Origin: Phycisphaerales bacterium
GTDB taxonomy: Bacteria > Planctomycetota > Phycisphaerae > Phycisphaerales > UBA1924
Reading direction: 5' to 3'
Assembly: GCA_030149165.1 (NCBI GenBank)
Contig: JASBRY010000002.1
Location: 1 to 64,000, forward strand
DNA: 64,000 nucleotides
Made by a program: the position numbers and the translations under genes. Under the pieces are notes generated by a model, which ran no database searches, was not told where the DNA came from, and saw only the letters and a list, made by a program, of their open reading frames with translations. Shown piece by piece: positions 1 to 11,227 of the stretch (the first letter of the stretch is position 1; every line of letters starts with the position of its first letter).

Positions 1-1
1 A

Positions 2-2800
2 CTCCTCGACTACGCCGACTCCAACAAGCTCGGCACCCGCGACCGACTCGCCCTCCTTGCCAAGATCGCCGACGCCGTCCAGCACGCGCACCAAAAAGGC
101 ATCATCCACCGCGACCTCAAACCCGGCAACATCCTCGTCAACGACAAGGGCCAGATCAAAGTCCTCGACTTCGGCGTTGCCCGCGCCACCGACGCCGACA
201 TCCAGACCGCAACGATGCAGACCGACATCGGTCAGCTCATCGGCACCATCCCGTACATGAGCCCCGAGCAAGCATCGGGCAATCCTGACGATCTCGATAC
301 ACGGAGTGATGTGTATGCGCTGGGCGTGATTGCTTATGAGTTACTCACCGGCCAGATGCCGTATGACCTCAAGCAGAAGATGATCCACGAAGCCGTCCGG
401 GTCATCCGCGAGGACGAGCCCAAAACACTGAGCTCAATCAGCAAAACCTTCCGAGGCGATGTCGAGATCATCGTCTCCAAAGCACTCGTCAAAGAGAAAG
501 ACCGCCGCTATCAGTCGGCAAGCGATCTCGCCAGCGACATCGATCGCTACCTCAACAACGAACCGATCGAAGCGCGTCCCCCGAGCACCTGGTACCAGCT
601 CAGCAAGTTTTCCAGACGAAACAAGGCCCTGGTCGCGGGTGTCATCGCGGTACTCATAGTCTCAGTCGCCGGCGCTTTGATCTCCATCAACTTCGCGATG
701 GGCGAAGCGGAGCAGAAGCAACTCGCACTCGACGCCGCTGAAGAAGCACGCATCGCCAAAGAAGCCGCCGAATCAGCGCAAGCCGAGGAAGCCAAACGAG
801 CCGACGAACTCCAGCAGGTCGCGGACTTCCAGAGCGAGCAGCTCGGTCAGATCGAGGTCGAGTTGATGGGAACTCAACTTCGAGATTCAATTCTTGAGAG
901 TGCACCCGAAAATTTCCGGTCCGCGCTGAGTGAATCGCTCGCGTCGGTGAACTTCACGAACATCGCGCTGGGCACACTCGAAGCCAACATCTTCGACCGG
1001 ACGATTGGAGCGATCGACACCCAGTTTGCCGATCAGCCGCTCGTGCAAGCACAGATGCTGCAGACCACCGCTTCTACACTGCATGATCTCGGACTGCTTG
1101 ATCTTGCGGCCGATCCACAATCACGCGCGCTGGAGATCCGACGCACAGAGCTGGGCGATGAGCACCCGAGCACGCTCACCTCCCTCAACAACATGGGCGC
1201 CTTGCTCCAAGAGCAAGGCAAGCTGTCCGAAGCCGAGCCGTACTACCGCGAGCTCCTAGAGACCAGCCGCCGCGTGCTCGGTAACGATCATCCCGATACG
1301 CTCAGCTCCATCCACAACATGGGCGGACTGCTTTGGTCCCAAGGCAAGCTTCCCGAAGCCGAGCCATACTACCGCGAAGCGATGGAGGGTTACCGCCGCG
1401 TGTTGGGCAACGAGCACACGGACACACTCGCCTCCATCAACAGCATGGGCAGCCTGCTCTGGTCCCAGGGCAATCTTTCAGAGGCTGAGCCCTACTTGCG
1501 CGAGGCGATGGAGGGTCGCCGACGCGTGCTCGGCGATGATCATCCCAGCACACTCACCACAATCAATAACATGGGCTACCTACTCCAGTACCAAGACAAG
1601 TTATCCGAAGCCGAGCCCAATTTTCGCGAGGCGATGGAAGGCCGCCGGCGCGTGCTTGGCGACGAGCATCCCGATACGCTCATCTCTATCATCACCTTGG
1701 GCGCCTTGCTCCACGACCAGGGCAAGCTGTCCGAGGCCGAGCCATACTATCGCGAGTCCCTGGAGGCCAGCCGACGCGTGCTCGGCGACGAGCATCCCAA
1801 TACGCTCACCTCCATCAACAACATGGGCAGCCTACTCCAATCCCAAGGCAAGCTGTCCGAGGCCGAACCATACTTCCGCGAAGCACTCTTGGGGTACCGC
1901 CGCGTGCTCGGTGATGAGCACCCGAGCACACTCACCTCCATCAACAACATGAGGATCCTGCTCAAATCCCAAGGGAAGCTGTCCGAGGCCGAGCCCTACT
2001 ACCGTGAAACGATGGAGATCAACCGCAGAGTGCTCGGCGATGAGCACCCGGAAACAATCATCTCCATCCACAACATGGGCAACCTCCTCCGGTCCCAAGG
2101 CAAGCTGTCCGACGCCGAGCCATACTTCCGCGAGGCGATGGAACTCAACCGCCGAGTGCTCGGCGACGAGCACCCGGAAACACTCACCTCAATCAGCATC
2201 ATGGGAGTCCTGCTCCAGACCCAGGGCAAGCTGAGCGAGGCCGAGCCGTATTATCGAGAAGCATTGGAAGGGAACCGAGATATACTCGGCGATGACCATC
2301 CATCCACACTCACATCAATCAACAACTTGGCTGGTCTGCTCGACCAACAAAGTCGCTGGCCAGAATCGCTGGAAATAAGGAAAATCGCTGTAGATATAAC
2401 TCGCCGTGCTGAACCGGAAGGAGGAGCAAAGCTTGGCTCGGCACTGGTACAACTCGGCATCAACTTGATTGCACAAAATAGACATGCCGACGCGCAGCCA
2501 GTATTTGGAGAGTGTCTTGAAATTCGTCAGCGAGTATTGCCCAATGGTCACTGGCTCATATGGAACACCCAGAGCCTGTTCGGCGAGACGCTCATGATGC
2601 AATCAAAGTTCGTGGAAGCTCAAGACCTACTCGTCGAAGCCGCGGAGCAGATCCAGCCCCCTGATACGGCTCGAACCCGAAGGGACGAGGCGATTCAGCG
2701 TGTTGTTGATCTGTACAACGCGTGGCACGCCGCCGAACCCGGGAACGGATACAACACCAAGGCCGAGGAGTGGGGCGGTCGGCTTGGGGAATCTGATTGA
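2..2800 (+). CDS. Ser/Thr protein kinase with TM segment and TPR array (5' end outside window)
   Basis: The reading frame is open from the first bases of the window, so the start codon and kinase N-lobe (ATP-binding lysine) lie upstream. The visible 932 residues begin inside the kinase domain: HRDLKPGN catalytic loop near residue 36, DFG near 56, then the PYMSPEQASG activation segment. A hydrophobic span around residues 208-230 (KALVAGVIAVLIVSVAGAL) should anchor it in the cytoplasmic membrane with the kinase inside. A charged, helical, Ala/Glu-rich stretch follows, then ten tandem 42-residue TPR units of kinesin-light-chain type (residues about 380-800) and a degenerate TPR-like tail. Membrane-bound TPR kinases of this plan are common in planctomycetes; the TPRs probably bind partner proteins outside the membrane. 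Substrate unknown. A tRNA lies downstream, so it ends its transcription unit. Confidence 0.9.
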   Translation, partial: LLDYADSNKLGTRDRLALLAKIADAVQHAHQKGIIHRDLKPGNILVNDKGQIKVLDFGVARATDADIQTATMQTDIGQLIGTIPYMSPEQASGNPDDLDTRSDVYALGVIAYELLTGQMPYDLKQKMIHEAVRVIREDEPKTLSSISKTFRGDVEIIVSKALVKEKDRRYQSASDLASDIDRYLNNEPIEARPPSTWYQLSKFSRRNKALVAGVIAVLIVSVAGALISINFAMGEAEQKQLALDAAEEARIAKEAAESAQAEEAKRADELQQVADFQSEQLGQIEVELMGTQLRDSILESAPENFRSALSESLASVNFTNIALGTLEANIFDRTIGAIDTQFADQPLVQAQMLQTTASTLHDLGLLDLAADPQSRALEIRRTELGDEHPSTLTSLNNMGALLQEQGKLSEAEPYYRELLETSRRVLGNDHPDTLSSIHNMGGLLWSQGKLPEAEPYYREAMEGYRRVLGNEHTDTLASINSMGSLLWSQGNLSEAEPYLREAMEGRRRVLGDDHPSTLTTINNMGYLLQYQDKLSEAEPNFREAMEGRRRVLGDEHPDTLISIITLGALLHDQGKLSEAEPYYRESLEASRRVLGDEHPNTLTSINNMGSLLQSQGKLSEAEPYFREALLGYRRVLGDEHPSTLTSINNMRILLKSQGKLSEAEPYYRETMEINRRVLGDEHPETIISIHNMGNLLRSQGKLSDAEPYFREAMELNRRVLGDEHPETLTSISIMGVLLQTQGKLSEAEPYYREALEGNRDILGDDHPSTLTSINNLAGLLDQQSRWPESLEIRKIAVDITRRAEPEGGAKLGSALVQLGINLIAQNRHADAQPVFGECLEIRQRVLPNGHWLIWNTQSLFGETLMMQSKFVEAQDLLVEAAEQIQPPDTARTRRDEAIQRVVDLYNAWHAAEPGNGYNTKAEEWGGRLGESD
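1141..2400 (+). repeat. Tandem 126-bp coding repeat (TPR units)
   Basis: About ten head-to-tail copies of a 126-bp unit encode 42-residue TPR modules with consensus RRVLGDEHPxTLxSI followed by NMGxLLxxQGKLSEAEPYYR. The unit length is constant and the copies are very similar at DNA level, so copy number could change by slippage or recombination. It is inside the kinase gene and is not a CRISPR array, because the copies are contiguous with no spacers. Confidence 0.9.
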
Positions 2801-2957
2801 TCGTCTATGTGATCATTGCCTATAGGTCAGAATGGCGGATTTGATCGTGTGAGTCAAATCAATCTGTTCCCCCGCTATTCCGCAGAACTTTCGGCAAACA
2901 CTGCGGAACTGAGACTTCAGGAACGGCTGCCAGTAATCTGTTAAACATACATGAGTA

Positions 2958-3008
2958 AAAGTAAAACAGAACAAGGGACCGGCATAATGCTGGCCCCTTG
3001 TTTGATTA
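2958..3008 (-). terminator. Rho-independent terminator of tRNA-Phe
   Basis: Arms AACAAGGG (2970-2977) and CCCTTGTT close a hairpin with a short AT-rich loop. Read on the minus strand the hairpin is followed by a T-rich run (CTGTTTTACTTTT). It starts about 11 bp downstream of the tRNA-Phe 3' end. It may also stop read-through from the kinase gene on the plus strand, though the T-tract is poorer there. Confidence 0.65.
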
Positions 3009-3018
3009 GAGAGTTGAA

Positions 3019-3091
3019 TGGGCAGACCCGGACTTGAACCGGGGACACCGGCATTTTCAATGCCGTGCTCTACCAACTGAGCTACCTGCCC
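3019..3091 (-). tRNA. tRNA-Phe (GAA)
   Basis: On the minus strand the sequence folds as a complete 73-nt cloverleaf. The acceptor arm is GGGCAGG paired with TCTGCCC (one G-T pair) plus discriminator A. The D-arm is GCTCAGTTGGTAGAGC, the anticodon stem CGGCA/TGCCG encloses loop TTGAAAA with anticodon GAA, and the T-arm contains GGTTCAAGTCC. CCA is not encoded. Confidence 0.95.
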
Positions 3092-3276
3092 GCATGCAAT
3101 CCTTTGATCGGATGCGTAGAAGCAAGAATAGACCCAAACTCGCCCGCGTCAACCCCAGCGGACGGATGATCCGCAGAGTTTCACTGTCAGGGTCCCATCG
3201 CATAGATCAGTATGGTTATGGGCCGCTGATAGGTCATCAACGGGCAAATCCGCTCAGGAATGGATACCATACGACC

Positions 3277-4161
3277 ATGACACAAGCAGCCACCGCAAGC
3301 GAGCCAACCAAAGAACCCAAGACTCACAAGCCTCTTCTAGAAGTGAAGGGCCTGAAGACCTATTTCCCAATCCGGACAGGTCTTCTACAGCGTGTCACCG
3401 ATCATTTCAAGGCTGTTGACGATGTCTCATTCTCGATCGGTGAAGGCGAAACCCTCGGACTTGTGGGCGAATCTGGGTGTGGCAAGACCACGGTTGGACG
3501 CACGCTCCTCCGCTTGGTTCAAGCTACCGCCGGGACGGTCACCTTTGAAGGCCGAGATGTGTTCGCGGCTTCAGGGAGCGAACTCCAGCAGCTGCGCCGA
3601 AACATGCAGATCGTCTTCCAGGATCCCGCTGGATCGCTCAATCCTCGTATGCGGATCGCATCCATCGTGGGTGAGCCATTGATCATCCATGGCTTGGTCA
3701 CTGATAAGTCCGAACTCCGAGAACGAGTCGAGTCTCTGCTGGAACGCTGTGGAATGCCTCGTGCCGCCGCAGATCGTTACCCACACGAGTTCTCAGGTGG
3801 TCAGCGCCAACGTATCGGGATCGCTCGTGCGCTCGCGCTTGAACCTAAGTTCATCGTCTGCGATGAACCGACCTCGGCGCTTGATGTGTCGATTCAGGCG
3901 CAGGTGATCAACCTGCTCATGGACCTTCAGGAAGAGTTTGGACTCTCGTATCTCTTCATCTCTCACGATATGGCGGTCATCCAGCATGTCTGTAAACGCA
4001 TCGCCGTCATGTACAAAGGCAAGATTGTTGAAGAGGGATCGCGCGAGGACATTATCAAGAATCCTCAGCACAAATACACACAATCGCTCCTCTCAGCAGT
4101 TCCCGAACCAAACCCACGCAAAACCAAGCAGCGAATCGTCTTTGATGGCGGCGCTATGTGA
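3277..4161 (+). CDS. Oligopeptide/dipeptide-type ABC transporter ATP-binding protein (OppF/DppF-like)
   Basis: A 294-residue ABC ATPase of the peptide/nickel importer group that would energise uptake at the inner membrane. Walker A is GESGCGKTT near residue 64, the signature [14 protein letters not shown] near 173, Walker [13 protein letters not shown], and the H-loop SHDM. The C-terminal segment ([14 protein letters not shown]) is the region typical of OppF/DppF. ATG at 3277 was chosen because the family N-terminus ([14 protein letters not shown]) begins about 20 residues later; the open frame upstream overlaps the tRNA. No permease, binding protein or OppD partner is nearby, so it is an orphan ATPase here. 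The exporter gene follows after 3 bp, suggesting one transcript. Confidence 0.88.
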   Translation: MTQAATASEPTKEPKTHKPLLEVKGLKTYFPIRTGLLQRVTDHFKAVDDVSFSIGEGETLGLVGESGCGKTTVGRTLLRLVQATAGTVTFEGRDVFAASGSELQQLRRNMQIVFQDPAGSLNPRMRIASIVGEPLIIHGLVTDKSELRERVESLLERCGMPRAAADRYPHEFSGGQRQRIGIARALALEPKFIVCDEPTSALDVSIQAQVINLLMDLQEEFGLSYLFISHDMAVIQHVCKRIAVMYKGKIVEEGSREDIIKNPQHKYTQSLLSAVPEPNPRKTKQRIVFDGGAM

Positions 4162-4164
4162 TCC

Positions 4165-5406
4165 ATGGATATCACCAAGCGCCCAATCCGTCGGGCGCCG
4201 CGCCCGGATGATCCTCGGGTCCGATTCCTGATCGAGCTCTCACGCGCCCTGGGGAGTTACGGAACGGCGGCACATCGTCTCGAAGGCGTCATCACGCTTT
4301 GTGCCCATGAGCTTGGACTCGAGTGCCATGTTTTCTCCACACCCACTTCGGTCTTCCTCTCCGTCGAACAAGATGGAACTCAAACGACTTATCTTTCAAG
4401 GATTGATCCAGGCGAAGTGAATCTTTCCAAGCTCCGACGCTTTGATGAGCTCTTCAATGCGGTTCTCGCTGGACGATTGTCACCCAGATCAGGGGTGAAA
4501 CAGATAAAGAAGATTGTCCATGAGAGGGATCCAGTCCCTGCGTGGATCAGCATCCTGAGCAGCGGTGGGGTAGCGACTTGCGCATCGGTCTTCTTCGGAG
4601 GCGGAACCAATGAGATGCTCAGTGCGGGGATCATCGGGTTGACCATCGGTGTTCTCGGAATGTTCATCGGACGCAAACGCGAATACGCAAGGCTCATGGA
4701 GTTCCTTGCTGGATTCATAGCAGCGTTTCTTGCGGGAGTGCTCTCTCTTTGGACCGGTTCATATGCGTCGGGTGTTGCCTTACTCGCTGGGATTATCATC
4801 TTCATCCCAGGACTCACACTCACAATGTCCATGACTGAACTTGCGACCAGGAATGTCGTTTCTGGATCGGCGCGGTTCTTCGGCGCGATGATGATTTTTT
4901 TACTGATCGGATTCGGAGTCGCCGCTGGGAGTCAAGCAGCTTCTGTGTTGTTTGATCTACCGAAGCTTGCCGAACCTGAATCGCTTGCACAGGTGTGGAA
5001 GGTCATTGCCGCACTGATTTCGTCGCTGTTCTTTGTCATTCTCTTCCGAGCGAAATGGTCCGACGCATGGGGGATGGTCATCGCGGTATTCGTGTCCTAT
5101 TACAGCGCCCGCTTTGGCAGCGCTCAGTTCGGATCACAGTTGGGAGTCTGTTTCGCTGCTCTATGCCTCGGAGGACTCGCGAACTCCTATGCGAGACTTA
5201 CGGATAGACCGTCAGCGATCATCATGCTCCCCGGCTTGCTGATGCTCGTACCGGGCTCCATCGGGTTCAAGAGTATCCAGCTCTTCATGCACAACGACAC
5301 CGTCAACGGCGTCCAATCTGCCGTCAGTGTGCTGATGCTCGCGTCCGCGCTGGTCGTCGGATTGCTGCTCGCAAATGTCGTGATTCCGCCCCGTAAAGTG
5401 CTGTGA
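4165..5406 (+). CDS. Threonine/serine exporter family membrane protein (ThrE-like)
   Basis: 413 residues with the ThrE layout: a soluble N-terminal part of about 130 residues (RFLIELSRALGSYGTAAHRL, then STPTSVFLSVEQ) followed by about ten hydrophobic segments from residue 130 to the end, in two five-helix halves matching the ThrE and ThrE_2 domains found fused in Corynebacterium ThrE. Such proteins export threonine and serine driven by the proton gradient; the substrate here is inferred from family only. ATG at 4165 is 3 bp after the ABC ATPase stop, which implies translational coupling. The gene converges on the CYTH gene with only 4 bp between stop codons and no visible terminator. Confidence 0.85.
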   Translation: MDITKRPIRRAPRPDDPRVRFLIELSRALGSYGTAAHRLEGVITLCAHELGLECHVFSTPTSVFLSVEQDGTQTTYLSRIDPGEVNLSKLRRFDELFNAVLAGRLSPRSGVKQIKKIVHERDPVPAWISILSSGGVATCASVFFGGGTNEMLSAGIIGLTIGVLGMFIGRKREYARLMEFLAGFIAAFLAGVLSLWTGSYASGVALLAGIIIFIPGLTLTMSMTELATRNVVSGSARFFGAMMIFLLIGFGVAAGSQAASVLFDLPKLAEPESLAQVWKVIAALISSLFFVILFRAKWSDAWGMVIAVFVSYYSARFGSAQFGSQLGVCFAALCLGGLANSYARLTDRPSAIIMLPGLLMLVPGSIGFKSIQLFMHNDTVNGVQSAVSVLMLASALVVGLLLANVVIPPRKVL

Positions 5407-5410
5407 GTGT

Positions 5411-5965
5411 TTAGCTTGTCTTTGATTCTTCGATCGAGTTGTGCTGCTCGAGCAACTCTGCATAGGAGGAGCGTATTGGCTCACCGAGCGCCGGCAAAAA
5501 TGTCGACCGGAGCTGCTCTGCGATTGCCGGAGCAGACTCGGTGTCTTCGCTGGTATTCGTGAGAATCTCAAACTCGAAGTGCCATCCAAGATCGTGGACA
5601 TCGTCGATATGAATTCGTGTTGATCCAAGCAAATAGAGCTCGCGAACTTTCGTAACTGTCAACCAAACAGGCAATTCAGCTTGTCCGAAACGCTCGTGGA
5701 GTTCGTCCTGAGAGAGGATCGAATAGTCCGAAGTTTTCGGACTGATCTCGTCAGGTCGTTCGTAGTAGATGTACTCGATCGGTTCGGGCGAACCGATCCC
5801 TCGCTCGACCGCGACGGCTTCGCGTTTTTTGAGACGACCACGAGTGATGTTGTAGTAGGTGTCGGTCTGCCGGATTTTGGCTATCTTGGAAGCGCCGATC
5901 TTCTTGCAGATTAATCGCGCAAGATTCGGATCACGGAGCTCGGCTTTCCATTCGAGGTTTTTCAT
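5411..5965 (-). CDS. CYTH domain protein (class IV adenylate cyclase / thiamine-triphosphatase-like)
   Basis: 184 residues. The start MKNLEWKAEL matches the N-terminal acidic/basic strand of CYTH enzymes of the CyaB type (the NLExKA form of the ExExK motif). Later charged strands such as QTDTYYNI, RLKKREA and FEFEIL are consistent with a triphosphate tunnel lined by Arg, Lys and Glu. Members hydrolyse or cyclise triphosphate compounds; the substrate cannot be told from sequence. ATG 5965 is used. An in-frame TTG at 5986 overlaps the ligA stop (TTGA) and could give a translationally coupled form 7 residues longer. It probably shares a transcript with ligA upstream. Confidence 0.75.
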   Translation of the reverse strand: MKNLEWKAELRDPNLARLICKKIGASKIAKIRQTDTYYNITRGRLKKREAVAVERGIGSPEPIEYIYYERPDEISPKTSDYSILSQDELHERFGQAELPVWLTVTKVRELYLLGSTRIHIDDVHDLGWHFEFEILTNTSEDTESAPAIAEQLRSTFLPALGEPIRSSYAELLEQHNSIEESKTS

Positions 5966-5982
5966 ACCACTCTCATCGGCAT

Positions 5983-9064
<3,082 letters not shown>

Positions 9065-9131
9065 ACCAGTACAATTCACAGCATTCTTCCACGAAAGCAG
9101 CACTTCGATTGACTCTCAAGAGGTCCAACCA

Positions 9132-9455
9132 TTGAATACCACCATGCAAACACTCGGATTTCTCCCCAATCTCGGCTGGCCGGAAATGCTCATCATCGGC
9201 ATCATTATGCTGCTGTTGTTTGGACGCCGACTCCCTGAAGTTGGCCGCAGCTTGGGCCAGGGCATCGTTTCATTTAAAAAGGGACTCAAGGAAGTCGGTG
9301 ACGAGATCAATGTCCAATCCGACGACAATGTGTACCAACCCAAGTTTGATTCCGCAAAAGCACCAAACAATCCGGATATGAGTTCCTCAGCCCACAGCTC
9401 ATCGAATATCCAATCCGAGCCTGTAGAGACGCCGAAGAGCGATTCAAACTCGTAA
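9132..9455 (+). CDS. tatA: Sec-independent protein translocase TatA-like protein
   Basis: 107 residues with the TatA/TatE plan: a short periplasmic N-terminus, one TM helix (MLIIGIIMLLLFG), the hinge RRLPEVGRSLGQG, an amphipathic helix (SFKKGLKEVGDEI) and a hydrophilic Ser-rich tail. It would form the Tat pore that exports folded proteins. No TatB or TatC is adjacent. The start is TTG 9132, chosen because AAGAGG lies about 8 bp upstream; ATG 9144, four residues in, is the alternative and loses nothing functional. It follows folD by 67 bp on the same strand and a tRNA gene lies downstream. Confidence 0.9.
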   Translation: MNTTMQTLGFLPNLGWPEMLIIGIIMLLLFGRRLPEVGRSLGQGIVSFKKGLKEVGDEINVQSDDNVYQPKFDSAKAPNNPDMSSSAHSSSNIQSEPVETPKSDSNS

Positions 9456-9553
9456 TCAGCCGAATTCCAACTGTTTTGTACGGAATCCCCTTTCCGATAC
9501 CGATTCAGATGCTTATCATTGCGACCCGCTTGGAAAAGCGGTGCAACACCTTT

Positions 9554-9627
9554 GGCGAGGTAGCTCAGCTGGCTAGAGCGTAGGATTCATAACCCTAAGG
9601 TCGAGAGTTCAAGTCTCTCTCTCGCCA
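9554..9627 (+). tRNA. tRNA-Met (CAT), elongator type
   Basis: A 74-nt cloverleaf. Acceptor GGCGAGG pairs with TCTCGCC, discriminator A, D-arm GCTC/GAGC, T-arm GAGAG-TTCAAGT-CTCTC. The anticodon loop TTCATAA carries CAT. The anticodon stem TAGGA/CCCTA has an A-C mismatch at position 31-39 beside the loop. The first pair is G-C, so it is not an initiator, and the body is unlike tRNA-Ile2, which is encoded separately at 40818-40890. CCA is not encoded. Confidence 0.9.
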
Positions 9628-9633
9628 TTCCAA

Positions 9634-9666
9634 AACACCTCTCATCTATGAGAATGGTGTTTTTTT
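9634..9666 (+). terminator. Rho-independent terminator of tRNA-Met
   Basis: Arms AACACC plus TCTCAT (9634-9645) pair with ATGAGA and GGTGTT across a two-base bulge, followed by a run of T. It begins 7 bp after the tRNA 3' end. Confidence 0.8.
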
Positions 9667-9729
9667 ACTTTTCCTTGTCATCCCGAGAGCACCAGTGCGT
9701 TATTCTGGAGTCCATCAAGGGAGTCTCGC

Positions 9730-10692
9730 ATGAATACGAATGTTCTTGTAAGCGGTGTTGCTGGGATCGGGCTGATCGCAATCGCTGGTATTTTGTTATT
9801 CAGCAGCAGTTCGGAGGAGCCCACGCTCCAGAACACCGCTGCTTCAAATCAATCCCAGATCGGTATCGATCCGGGATCGAGCGCTTATGCACTGCCCGAA
9901 CCCGATGAGAGTCAGACTGAAGACTTGGTAAATACCACGCGCGATCTTCAAGCATCGCGTCGGGACGCTCCAGGCGGGCGGGATCGGCGTGACCGATTCG
10001 CAGACTTCGAAAACCGGTTGATGCAGTTCGATACTGATGGGGACGGGATGCTCAACGCAGAAGAACGCGATGCGATGGCCAACTCGTTCCGTCAGCGGAT
10101 GACCGAGCGTTTCGATACCGATGGAGACGGCATAGTCAGCATCGAAGAACAGTTTGCAGCTCGTCGAGAGTTCATGCTCAACTCAAGACGAGGACAAAGC
10201 ATGCGTGATCAGTTCGATGCCGACGGTGATGGCACACTCAACGAAGAAGAACTTGCGGCGATGAATGCGGATATCGCTGCACGCGAAGCCGAACGCATGG
10301 CAGAGATCGTTTCTCAATACGATACAGACGGCGATGGGGTCATGTCACTCGAAGAAACTGTTGCCATGCAAGACCAACAGTTTCAAGAACGACGGAATCA
10401 AATGGATCAGTTCGCTGCACAGTTTGACCAAGACGGCGACGGGAATCTTAATGCCGACGAACGCGTTGACGCCCGAGATACCATGATCGAACAGCGCGAG
10501 CTCGATCGCTTCCTACGCCGCTACGACACCAACGGCGATGGCGAAATCGGAACCAGCGATTACGATCGCTTCACAGATGCGTATGGAAAGAAAGAACCCT
10601 ACGCGGATGTGAATCGCGACGGGATCTACAACATGGACGATGTTGTGATGTTCCGTGACATGACCGAGCATGTCAACGGCGACGAAGATTGA
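9730..10692 (+). CDS. Membrane-anchored or secreted EF-hand calcium-binding protein
   Basis: 320 residues. An N-terminal hydrophobic segment (VAGIGLIAIAGILLF, residues about 8-24) serves as signal anchor or signal peptide. From about residue 95 there are seven EF-hand loops: DTDGDGMLNAEE, DTDGDGIVSIEE, DADGDGTLNEEE, DTDGDGVMSLEE, DQDGDGNLNADE, DTNGDGEIGTSD and DVNRDGIYNMDD. The last two are spaced like a dockerin pair. The acidic loops should bind calcium outside the cytoplasm; the ligand or partner is unknown. ATG 9730 has GGGAG about 6 bp upstream. It stands alone and converges on the lipoprotein gene. Confidence 0.85.
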   Translation: MNTNVLVSGVAGIGLIAIAGILLFSSSSEEPTLQNTAASNQSQIGIDPGSSAYALPEPDESQTEDLVNTTRDLQASRRDAPGGRDRRDRFADFENRLMQFDTDGDGMLNAEERDAMANSFRQRMTERFDTDGDGIVSIEEQFAARREFMLNSRRGQSMRDQFDADGDGTLNEEELAAMNADIAAREAERMAEIVSQYDTDGDGVMSLEETVAMQDQQFQERRNQMDQFAAQFDQDGDGNLNADERVDARDTMIEQRELDRFLRRYDTNGDGEIGTSDYDRFTDAYGKKEPYADVNRDGIYNMDDVVMFRDMTEHVNGDED

Positions 10693-10708
10693 GCTCTAAG
10701 AAGGTTGA

Positions 10709-11029
10709 TTATTCGAAATCGTATGAAACGACATTCGCGTAAACTGGCGCCAGTAGGTTGCCGTCGAAGTAGCCCGCGGCTTGCGCACACTGAATAGCGA
10801 GCCAATCTCCTGCGATGAGATTCGGACCGACGCTGTTGAGAGCCAGGTTCGATTGCTCGAACTCGTAACCGATAAGCGAACCCTCAACGCCGATTTCTTC
10901 CAGAATGAGCAACTGCTCAGATTCTGCAAGTTCTGTGGTGCGTTGCTGTCCGCATGCACCAAGCAGGAGGGTGGCTGGAATCGCGGCAAGCAAAGCCGCA
11001 CGCAAACTGAGTGTGTTCGTCGAGCGCAT
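10709..11029 (-). CDS. Small predicted lipoprotein of unknown function
   Basis: 106 residues. The N-terminus has basic residues (MRSTNTLSLRA), a hydrophobic core (ALLAAIPATL) and a lipobox LLGAC, so cleavage would leave a lipidated Cys at about residue 26 and a mature part of about 80 residues. No known domain was recognised. The mature part has a Cys in IQCAQAAGYF and ends NVVSYDFE. It faces the TpsB gene divergently across about 200 bp and converges with the EF-hand gene 16 bp away. The lipobox is good evidence that it is real; the function is open. Confidence 0.7.
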   Translation of the reverse strand: MRSTNTLSLRAALLAAIPATLLLGACGQQRTTELAESEQLLILEEIGVEGSLIGYEFEQSNLALNSVGPNLIAGDWLAIQCAQAAGYFDGNLLAPVYANVVSYDFE

Positions 11030-11227
11030 GGTGTCCCCATCGAGTCTTTCCGAAGCGTTCTTGTGCGAAAGTGTGAATCACTGCGAGAGTGATCAACATT
11101 GCGCTTCGATTGTGTCGATATGAAGATAGATACCACAAAAAGCCCTCATTTCCTAGGATTTTATCGGCATCGAGTGTTAATTTACCGGTAGGGACAGTGG
11201 TCGAACTTACCATGCATGGAGTGCATC

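Noticed and set aside
1141-2400. Regular direct repeats resembling a CRISPR-like array
   Set aside because: Units are contiguous, 126 bp, in frame, and encode TPR modules; there are no spacers.
2813-3076. Minus-strand open frame over the kinase-tRNA gap
   Set aside because: It runs through tRNA-Phe and its terminator, so it cannot be a sensible protein gene.
3034-3276. N-terminal extension of the ABC ATPase
   Set aside because: The extra residues overlap the tRNA and have no family resemblance; ATG 3277 fits.
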